NCBI GenBank assembly: GCA_019694555.1
Contig: JAIBBS010000003.1
Coordinates: forward strand, 50,319-114,318
DNA length: 64,000 bases
From: Nannocystaceae bacterium
GTDB lineage: Bacteria; Myxococcota_A; Polyangia; Nannocystales; Nannocystaceae
Reading direction: 5' to 3'
A model generated the notes under the pieces. The model made no database searches. It had not been told where the DNA came from and was given only the letters and a program-made list of their open reading frames with translations. Positions 57,502 to 64,000 of the stretch are shown one piece after another (positions within the stretch are counted from its first letter, which is position 1; every line of letters starts with the position of its first letter). The position numbers were made by a program, and so were the translations under genes.

Positions 57502-59246
57502 CGCTGCTCCTCCTGCGCGCCCACGATCGCGGCCGGCTCCGCGCGGCGGTAGCGGAACGCGTTGGACAACACCAGCTGGCGGATCAACACCCGCACGTCA
57601 CCGTTGGCCTCGGTGAAGGCGGTGTCGAGCGCGTCGTTGGTGCAGGTGTCTTCGTCGGTCTCGAAGCGGCCGAACGCGAAGCGGAACCACTGTCGCGCGA
57701 CGCACTGCTGCACGATGGTGCTCTGCGCCAGCTGGCCCGCCATCTCGACCGCACCGTCGACCGGGCCGTCGACGTCGGTCTCGGTCAGCTCGCCCGAGGC
57801 GTCGACCGGCGCGCCGGCCTCGACGTCACGCCAGGCGCCGATGCCGTCGTAGTGCTCGAACGTGAAGCCGATCGGATCGATCAGCGAGTGGCAGCCGGCG
57901 CAGCTGGGATCGGCGCGGTGCTGCTCGAAGCGCTCGCGCGTGGTCGCGTCCGGATCCGGCGAGGGCGGGGTGTTGTCGACGTCCGGCGGCGGCGGCGGCA
58001 ACGGCTGGCACAGCAGGTTCTCGCGCACGAGCTTGCCGCGGTGCACCGGCGAGGTCTGGTTGACGTGGGCGTGCCGCGTCATCACCGAGGCCTGCGTCAG
58101 CAGACCCGCACGTTGACCCGCGGGCAGCGGCACCGGCTCGCCGGCGACGTGGCCCGGCGGCAGCGTCGCGCCGTACAGCGCCAGCAGATCCGGATCGTCG
58201 CTGAGGGTGTACTCCGCGGTCAGCAGCGACGCGAGCAGGCCGTCGTCGTCGAGCACGACGTGGGTTGCGAACGCCGCGGTCTCCTCGCGCATCGCGGCGG
58301 CGAGCGCGGGCGAGTAGCTCGGGAACGCGTCGGCGTTCTTCTCCACGCCCTCGACCTCGTCGACGCCGAACCATTGCAGGTGGAAGGTCGCGATCGCACC
58401 GCGGGCGCGCGGGTCGGCGAGCATGCGGTCGACCTGGGCCGCGAGCCCGTCCTCGGTCGCGAGCTCGCCCGCATCGGCCGCGTCGAACAGCGGGCCGTCG
58501 GGCATGGTGTTCCACAGGAAGTAGCTCAGGCGCGAGGCGAGCTCGTGGTCATCGAGCGCGATCACGGCGCCGTCGTTGACGCCCGCGGAGCCGAACTCCA
58601 TGTGATAGAGAAACCATGGCGACTGCAGCACGCCCTGGATCACCAGGCGCACGCCGACCTCGAAGCCGCCGCTGGCCTTGCCCTCGGTGTAGACCTGCTG
58701 CAGCGCGGCGAGCTCGTCGGGCTGCAGCGGGCGGCGATAGGCCCGCGGCGCGAAGTCGGCGATGAAGGCGTTGGCGCACTCGTCCTCGCCGAGCGCCGCA
58801 GGGTCGCACGGCAACAGCGACGGCAGCTGGCCCGCGGCCCACTCGCCGATCGACTCGGCAGCGCTCATGTACTGCTCGACCTGGATCTCGCTGACCGGCG
58901 CGCCGACGTTGCTGGTGAACGGACCCACGCGCTCGTCGGCCGAGAACGTGTCGGCGGCGTCGCCTTCGTAGCCCAGCAGATCGCGCACCGTGTTGCGGTA
59001 CTCGGCCTGGGTCAGCCGTCGCAGCTCGGTGACGCCGACCTGCGGATCGGCGCACGCGGCCTGCGGATCGGTGTCGGTGCCACCGTCGCTCGAGCCCGCC
59101 GATGCATCGCCCGCGTCACCGGCCGTGCCCGCGCTGCCCTCGGCACCGGCACCACCTTGCAGACCGGTGTAGCAGCCGCACAGCAGCGTCGCTGGAACCA
59201 GCGCGCACGCCACCGGGCGGAACCATGATTCCCCGAGCCCCCGCAT
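57498..59246 (-). CDS. DUF1592/DUF1588-type lipoprotein with CxxCH motif (second cassette)
   Basis: 582 residues from ATG 59246. Lipoprotein signal (LLCGC), short Gly/Ser spacer, then DUF1587-like (LRRLTQAEYRNTVRDLLGYEGD), DUF1595-like (AYRRPLQPDELAAL), DUF1592 (RLSYFLWNTMPDGPLFDAA), DUF1588 (RAGLLTQASVMTRHAHVNQTSPVHRG, CQPLPPPPP, CAGCHSLIDPIGFTFEHYD) and DUF1585 (RQWFRFAFGR). Same order as the first cassette, on the opposite strand 24 kb away. CAGCH could attach haem c. Role of the family unknown. Confidence 0.93.
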   Translation of the reverse strand: MRGLGESWFRPVACALVPATLLCGCYTGLQGGAGAEGSAGTAGDAGDASAGSSDGGTDTDPQAACADPQVGVTELRRLTQAEYRNTVRDLLGYEGDAADTFSADERVGPFTSNVGAPVSEIQVEQYMSAAESIGEWAAGQLPSLLPCDPAALGEDECANAFIADFAPRAYRRPLQPDELAALQQVYTEGKASGGFEVGVRLVIQGVLQSPWFLYHMEFGSAGVNDGAVIALDDHELASRLSYFLWNTMPDGPLFDAADAGELATEDGLAAQVDRMLADPRARGAIATFHLQWFGVDEVEGVEKNADAFPSYSPALAAAMREETAAFATHVVLDDDGLLASLLTAEYTLSDDPDLLALYGATLPPGHVAGEPVPLPAGQRAGLLTQASVMTRHAHVNQTSPVHRGKLVRENLLCQPLPPPPPDVDNTPPSPDPDATTRERFEQHRADPSCAGCHSLIDPIGFTFEHYDGIGAWRDVEAGAPVDASGELTETDVDGPVDGAVEMAGQLAQSTIVQQCVARQWFRFAFGRFETDEDTCTNDALDTAFTEANGDVRVLIRQLVLSNAFRYRRAEPAAIVGAQEEQR

Positions 59247-59395
59247 GGGACGATGATTGCCAAAGCACCGCAGCACCGCAAGCGCCGTCGTCGCCAGGAC
59301 GAGCAGCTTTGCGGTGACGTGATCGCGACGTCGACGTGTGCGGCGTGACGTCGACGGCGCGAGGACGCATCGAGGCGATCGCGACGTGCGAGCGC

Positions 59396-61621
59396 CTACG
59401 TCGCGGGCGACACGGGGCCCGAGCCGTCGTCGCGGCCGAGCTGTTCGACGATCCGCTGCGCGAGAGCGCGCCCGACCCCACGGACCGCACACAGCTGCTC
59501 GAAGCTGGCGGCGCGGATCGCTGCGATCGAGCCGAAGTGCTTGATGAGCGAACGCTTGAGCGCCGGGCCCACGCCCTCGACGTCGTCGAGGCTGCTGTGC
59601 AGCGCCCGCTTGCCGCGGCGCTTGCGGTGCAGCTCGATGGCGAAGCGGTGCGCCTCGTCGCGCACGCGCTCCATCAAGTAGCGCTCGGAGCTGCCGGGCT
59701 TGAGCACGATCGGATCCTTGATGCCGGGCACGAACACGCGCTCGGGCCGGACCTCGAACGCGTCGGGATCGCTGGTGTCGACCTGCTCCTGCAGCACGTG
59801 CTCGACCCACGCGGCGCCGGGCGTGGCGTCTTGCGCGACGCTGGCCTCGGTCTGTGCGGCCTGGGCCTCGCGTCGGCGCTGCTTGAGCTGTGCGACCGCG
59901 GCGCGGCCGCGACCGATGGCGCTGCGGCGCTCCTTCGCGAGCGCGACCACGTCGACGCCCTCGGCCCCGACCGGCACGCCCAGATCTGCGATCGCGGTCA
60001 GCACCTGGCCGAGCTGGCCCTTGCCGCCGTCGATGACCACGAGGTCGGGCAACGACCACGCGTCGTCGTCGTCGCCGCGATCGGTCGCCGACAACGCGCG
60101 CTGGAAGCGACGACCGAGCACCTCGTACATGCTGGCGAAGTCGTCGTTCTGGCGGCCGGTCTGGCTCGCGAGCGTGCCGTCGGCGTCGGCCCGCACGCCG
60201 CGGATCTTGAAGTTGCGATAGCGCGACTTGTCGGGCGCACCCTCGACGAACGTCACCATCGACGCGACCGTGTCACTGCCCTGGATGTGGCTGATGTCGT
60301 AGCACTCGATGACCCGCGGCAACTTCGACAGGCCCAGGCGCTCCTGCAGCCGCTGCAGCGCCAGCTCGCTGTCCTCGCGACGGTCGCGGCGGCTGGCGAA
60401 GCTCGAGGCGGCGTTGCGACCCGCGAGCGCCACCAGCTTGCGGCGATCGCCGCGCTCGGGCACGACCACCGCGACCTTGCGACCCTTGCGATCGCGCAGC
60501 CACTCGACCAGCGGACCGGCGTCGTCCTCGGCCAGCGCGCTGGGGATCACGACCTCGTCGGGCACGAACGCGGCCTTCTCGTAGTAGGCCGCGAGGAAGC
60601 TGGCGAGCACGACCTCGTCGGGCAGCTCCATGCTCTTGAGCGAGTACGTCTGCGTCTGCTGCAGCTTGCCCTCGCGCACGTGCATGACCACGATCTCGAC
60701 CTGGCCGCCCTCGCGGTACATGCCGAACGCGTCCTGATCGACGTCGTCGGTGCCGACGATCTGTTGCGCCTGTAGCGTGGTCTCGACCGCCTGCAGCTGG
60801 TCGCGCAGGCGCGCCGCGGTCTCGAACTCGAGCGACTCGGCGGCGTGGGCCATGCGGGTGCGCAGGCCGTCGACCAGCTCGCGATGGCGGCCGGACAGGA
60901 ACAACCGCACGTCGCCGACCTGATCGGCGTAGGCGGCCGCGTCGACCTCGAACACGCACGGACCCGGACAGCGGTCGATCTGGTACTGCAGGCACGCGCG
61001 CGTGCGGTGGGCCAGCGCGAAGTCGGAGCAGGTCCGCAGCTTGAAGTGGCGGTTGACCACGCGCAGCGTCGCGCGGGCCGAGCGCGCCGAGTGGTAGGGA
61101 CCGAAGAACCACGCGCCGTCGTGGCCGACCTGGCGCACGAGCTCGAGGCGCGGCCACTTGGCCTTGGGATCGAGCCGCAGCACCAGGTAGTTGCTGTCGT
61201 CGCGCAGCTTGACGTTGAAGCGCGGCCGGTGCTCCTTGATGAGGTTGTTCTCGAGCAAGAACGCTTCTTTGTCGTTGCCGACGACGATGGTCTCGATGTC
61301 GCCGACCAGCTTCGCCAGCATCGGCACGAACAGCCGCGTGTCGGTGCCGTTGAAGTACTGCCGCACGCGTGCGCGCAGCGAGCGGGCCTTGCCGACGTAG
61401 ACGACCTCGCCGTCGCGATCGCGCATCAGGTACACGCCGGGCTCGCCCGGCAGGCGCGACAACGCGTCCTCGAGCGAGTCCGCGTCGACGATGCGCGGCA
61501 CGAAACCCTCCGGCGCGCGACGCTGCGGGCTGGTGCGGCGGCTCGAGGCGCTGTCGGAGGCACGCGAGCGCGTGGCTGCGACCGCGGCGTCCGGTGGGCC
61601 CGACTCACGACGACGTGCCAT
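59396..61621 (-). CDS. uvrC: UvrC excinuclease subunit
   Basis: 741 residues, nucleotide excision repair nuclease that makes the two incisions around a lesion marked by UvrA/UvrB. GIY-YIG domain at about 50-130 (GVYLMRDRDGEVVYVGKARSLRARV), UVR motif FETAARLRDQLQAVE, the RNase-H-like second nuclease (ECYDISHIQGSDTV and VVIDGGKGQLG), and C-terminal double helix-hairpin-helix (VEGVGPALKRSLIKHFGS). An insertion of about 50 Ala/Gln/Arg-rich residues lies after VALAKERR. Longer than E. coli UvrC (about 610) mainly through this insertion and a charged N-terminus. RseP gene is 12 bp upstream, same strand. Confidence 0.95.
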   Translation of the reverse strand: MARRRESGPPDAAVAATRSRASDSASSRRTSPQRRAPEGFVPRIVDADSLEDALSRLPGEPGVYLMRDRDGEVVYVGKARSLRARVRQYFNGTDTRLFVPMLAKLVGDIETIVVGNDKEAFLLENNLIKEHRPRFNVKLRDDSNYLVLRLDPKAKWPRLELVRQVGHDGAWFFGPYHSARSARATLRVVNRHFKLRTCSDFALAHRTRACLQYQIDRCPGPCVFEVDAAAYADQVGDVRLFLSGRHRELVDGLRTRMAHAAESLEFETAARLRDQLQAVETTLQAQQIVGTDDVDQDAFGMYREGGQVEIVVMHVREGKLQQTQTYSLKSMELPDEVVLASFLAAYYEKAAFVPDEVVIPSALAEDDAGPLVEWLRDRKGRKVAVVVPERGDRRKLVALAGRNAASSFASRRDRREDSELALQRLQERLGLSKLPRVIECYDISHIQGSDTVASMVTFVEGAPDKSRYRNFKIRGVRADADGTLASQTGRQNDDFASMYEVLGRRFQRALSATDRGDDDDAWSLPDLVVIDGGKGQLGQVLTAIADLGVPVGAEGVDVVALAKERRSAIGRGRAAVAQLKQRRREAQAAQTEASVAQDATPGAAWVEHVLQEQVDTSDPDAFEVRPERVFVPGIKDPIVLKPGSSERYLMERVRDEAHRFAIELHRKRRGKRALHSSLDDVEGVGPALKRSLIKHFGSIAAIRAASFEQLCAVRGVGRALAQRIVEQLGRDDGSGPVSPAT

Positions 61622-61633
61622 GGCCAGCGGGGC

Positions 61634-62689
61634 TCAGAGCAGGCGCCGGACGTCGCCGACGGTGACGAGCAGGATGAGCGCGAGCAGCACGAGCATGCCG
61701 TAGCCGTGGACCAGTTCCTCCACGCGCGGGTTGGCGCGGCGACGGGCCACGGCCTCGTAGCCGAGGAACACCAGCCGACCGCCATCGAGCGCCGGCAACG
61801 GCAGCAGGTTGAACATGCCCAGCAGCGTGCTGATGAACGCGACCATGAGCACGAACGGCACCAGGCCCACGTCGGCCTGGCGCGCGATCGACTGCACGAT
61901 GCCGACCGGGCCGGTCATGTTGGCCTTGATCTGGCCGGTCGCGAGCAGATACAGGCCCTCGAGCTGGTTGGCGGTGTCGCGCAGCGGATCGCTGACGGCG
62001 CGACCCAGCGCCGTGCCGACGCCGACGGGCTCCCGCGGCGCGACCTCGAGCAGGTCGACGCCCAGCGGCGCCTCGGCCTCCTCGGGCAGCGTCGCGCGCA
62101 CGGTCACGGTCTGCTCGCCGCGCTGCAGCTCGAGCGCGATGGTCTCGCCGAGGTGCTCGCGCGTGGTCGTGCCGATGTCGCGACCGGACTGCTGCGGATC
62201 GATGCGCGTGCCCGCGACCGCGAGCACGCGATCGCCGACCTGCACGCCCGCGGCCTCCGCGGCCGAGCCCGGGTGCACGCCGCGGATCTCGATCGCCACC
62301 GCGGGACCGGCGACGCCGGCACCGATGTAGACGAAGAACAACACCGCCATCGCGCCGAGGTAGTTCGCGATCGGTCCGCCGGCGATGACGATGGCGCGGG
62401 CGCCCACGCGGGCGTCGCGGAAGTTCACCTTGCCCGGCGGCGGCGGCGGAGCCTCACCGCTGCCGTCGTCCGCTTCCATGCCGCGGATCTGCACGTACGC
62501 ACCGAACGGGATCGCGCTGAGCACGAACTCGGTGCCGCGCCAGCGACCCAGACGAACGATCGGCGGGCCGATGCCGAAGACGCTGAAGCGGTCGACGTGC
62601 ATGCCGGTCGCGATCGCGGCGAGGTAGTGCCCGAGCTCGTGGACGATGATGACCACGCACAGGGCGGCGATGGCGGCGAGGGCGGACAT
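61634..62689 (-). CDS. rseP: RseP-type site-2 metalloprotease (M50)
   Basis: 351 residues. Zinc motif HELGH at 17-21 in the first membrane segment, the second metal motif LPALDGGRL, a PDZ domain (GSAAEAAGVQVGDRVLAVAGT) and MTGPVGI. Cleaves membrane-embedded regulators such as anti-sigma factors or removes remnant signal peptides. No sigma or anti-sigma gene is adjacent; it lies directly upstream of uvrC on the same strand. Confidence 0.94.
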   Translation of the reverse strand: MSALAAIAALCVVIIVHELGHYLAAIATGMHVDRFSVFGIGPPIVRLGRWRGTEFVLSAIPFGAYVQIRGMEADDGSGEAPPPPPGKVNFRDARVGARAIVIAGGPIANYLGAMAVLFFVYIGAGVAGPAVAIEIRGVHPGSAAEAAGVQVGDRVLAVAGTRIDPQQSGRDIGTTTREHLGETIALELQRGEQTVTVRATLPEEAEAPLGVDLLEVAPREPVGVGTALGRAVSDPLRDTANQLEGLYLLATGQIKANMTGPVGIVQSIARQADVGLVPFVLMVAFISTLLGMFNLLPLPALDGGRLVFLGYEAVARRRANPRVEELVHGYGMLVLLALILLVTVGDVRRLL

Positions 62690-62727
62690 CGAGCGTTGCC
62701 CGAACTATAGCAGGGCAGGCGCGGGCG

Positions 62728-63363
62728 CTACCGCGGCGCCTGCCGTGGACGCAGCGGGCCCGGCAGCGGGCGATCGAGGAACCCCAGTCCGACCCGGCCG
62801 GTGTGGCCGCGCAGGAACACCAGCGCGCGATGCAGCCGCGTCACGCCCGGCGCGGGGCTGAACGCCGGCGTCTCGCCGAGGCGGCGGAGGTACCGCGCGA
62901 CCACACGCTGCGCCACGACCAGCCCGCCATCGAGTGCACGCAGCACGTCGACACCGGCGCTGCGGTGCAGCGCGAGCAGCTCACCGGGGATGATCGCGGC
63001 GCGCTGGCCCACGATGATCTGGCCCACCGCCCACGCGGCGAGATCGGGATCGACGGGGTGGTCGAGCACCAGCCACACGTCGCCGCGTGCGAGGCGGGCC
63101 GCATGACGCAGCGCGCTGCCGCGATCGAGATCCTGGATCGTGCGCAGCTGCGGTTGCTGCCCGTGCAGCACCGACAACACGCTCGCGGTGTTGTCGCCCG
63201 AGCGCTCGTCGAGCGCGAGGAACTCGAACGCCAGCGGTCGGCCCGACGCGTGGTGCCGATCCATGACGATCTCCTGCACGAGCTCGGCGGTGCGCACGAG
63301 CGGCGCGACCATGGGCTCGGCATCGCGCAGGGGCAGCAACACGGAGACGTCGACGTGGATCAT
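62728..63363 (-). CDS. Glycosyltransferase-family-2-like protein
   Basis: 211 residues from ATG 63363. Starts [11 protein letters not shown], has [20 protein letters not shown] and [20 protein letters not shown], which fit the nucleotide-sugar-binding half of GT2 enzymes (LDERSxD, VLDHP where DxD/DAD is usual). It is short, lacks a clear Q/RxxRW motif and ends [15 protein letters not shown], so it may bind rather than transfer. Located 38 bp upstream of rseP on the same strand. Confidence 0.75.
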   Translation of the reverse strand: MIHVDVSVLLPLRDAEPMVAPLVRTAELVQEIVMDRHHASGRPLAFEFLALDERSGDNTASVLSVLHGQQPQLRTIQDLDRGSALRHAARLARGDVWLVLDHPVDPDLAAWAVGQIIVGQRAAIIPGELLALHRSAGVDVLRALDGGLVVAQRVVARYLRRLGETPAFSPAPGVTRLHRALVFLRGHTGRVGLGFLDRPLPGPLRPRQAPR

Positions 63364-63626
63364 CCCGAGGCGGGTCTCACTTAGAGGGATCGCGCGCGCG
63401 GGGTCAAGTCTGCGGCGTGACCGCGCGCGGCGCAGGGGGCCCGGGCTCGCGCCGTGCGGGCGCGTCCCGCGGGCGCAGGCGTGCGTGCGGGCCGTCGGGG
63501 CCGTTGCAACGCGCCTTGTGGGGCGGTCGAACACCGACCCACAGTCGCGCTACCTTCGGGCGCCCCGACCCGCCCCACGCGGCACAGGGGCTGCGCGTCG
63601 ACGACCGCCGCGACAAGGACACCGAC
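63364..63626. other. Intergenic region upstream of ssb
   Basis: 263 bp between the divergent glycosyltransferase-like gene and ssb. Very G+C-rich with GCGCGC runs; no gene, tRNA or clear promoter motif recognised. Must hold the ssb promoter. Confidence 0.55.
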
Positions 63627-64000
63627 ATGGCGAGCATCAACAAGGTCATCCTCATCGGCAACCTCGGTCGCGATCCGGAGATGCGCTACACGCAGGGCGG
63701 GACGCCGGTGTGTCAGCTCAGCATCGCCACCACGCGCACGTACACCAACCGCTCCAACGACCGCGTCGAGGAGACCGAGTGGCACCGCGTGGTGGTGTGG
63801 GGCAAGCAGGCCGAGTCCTGCAACCAGTACCTGTCCAAGGGCCGGCAGGTGTACATCGAGGGCCGCCTGCAGACGCGCAACTACGACGACAAGGACGGCA
63901 ACAAGAAGTACATCACCGAGGTGATCGCCGACGTCGTGCAGTTCCTCGGCGGCCGCGGTGAGGGCGGCGGCGGTGGTGGTGGTGGTGGTGGTGGTGGCGG
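63627..64000 (+). CDS. ssb: Single-stranded DNA-binding protein (3' part beyond window)
   Basis: First 124 codons from ATG 63627, preceded by AAGGA. Opens [18 protein letters not shown] and keeps the OB-fold landmarks [13 protein letters not shown] and [19 protein letters not shown]. The OB domain ends at about residue 110 and a poly-Gly linker coded by GGC/GGT codons runs into the window edge; the acidic C-terminal tip is outside. Binds and protects single-stranded DNA as a tetramer. Confidence 0.97.
   Translation, partial: MASINKVILIGNLGRDPEMRYTQGGTPVCQLSIATTRTYTNRSNDRVEETEWHRVVVWGKQAESCNQYLSKGRQVYIEGRLQTRNYDDKDGNKKYITEVIADVVQFLGGRGEGGGGGGGGGGGG

Overview
The window is about 72% G+C by eye, with strong G/C bias at third codon positions. 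It looks like chromosomal DNA of a myxobacterium (Myxococcota), probably in or near the Nannocystales. The reasons are a Gly-Cys-Gly-Cys MYXO-CTERM tail, MopE-type metal-binding repeats, many lipoproteins with Ser/Thr/Gly/Asp-rich spacers, three Ser/Thr-kinase-like proteins with TPR tails, two DUF1592-DUF1552 cassettes, and a steroid 5-alpha-reductase-like protein beside an acyl-CoA desaturase. The species assignment is inference. I see no complete insertion sequence, phage, CRISPR array, rRNA or tRNA. About 50 genes cover most of the window.

Layout. 0-4.6 kb: a tandem-DsbA lipoprotein (cut by the window edge), a MYXO-CTERM M23 peptidase, a lone ABC ATPase and a Kazal-like lipoprotein. 4.6-14.8 kb: a signalling block with a transmembrane Ser/Thr kinase with TPRs, a minus-strand operon (globin-coupled histidine kinase, single-domain response regulator, REC-PAS-histidine kinase), a divergent universal stress protein, an NtrC-type sigma-54 activator and a P2A-type cation ATPase. 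14.7-19.1 kb: a lipoprotein alpha/beta-hydrolase gene interrupted by an in-frame TAG, then a TetR repressor divergent from an unknown gene and an SDR epimerase, with two matching operators between them. 19.2-26.7 kb: a second TPR kinase, an ABC permease/ATPase pair, a lipoprotein of the angiotensin-converting-enzyme family (M2), and a DUF1444-like protein.

26.7-52.7 kb is dominated by exported proteins: a Cys-rich lipoprotein built on a 126-bp tandem repeat, an RCC1-type propeller, a first DUF1592-DUF1552 pair, a beta-propeller lipoprotein, a MopE/MYXO-CTERM protein, a DUF3556 membrane protein, two paralogous hyperacidic lipoproteins, a pseudokinase with a huge Pro-rich region and TPR tail, a choice-of-anchor/MopE lipoprotein and an amidohydrolase fusion lipoprotein. 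One housekeeping-type gene, a divergent aspartate carbamoyltransferase, sits inside it.

52.7-64 kb: Nudix hydrolase, a 595-bp non-coding stretch of unusual composition, steroid 5-alpha-reductase-like protein divergent from a delta-9-type desaturase, Mini-RNase III, a second DUF1592-DUF1552 pair on the minus strand, then UvrC, RseP-type site-2 protease, a glycosyltransferase-like protein and the start of SSB. Most interesting: the catalytically disabled kinase, the Cys-repeat and hyperacidic lipoproteins, the nonsense-split hydrolase, the globin-kinase stress block, the eukaryote-like lipid enzyme pair and the anomalous non-coding stretch near 53.5 kb.
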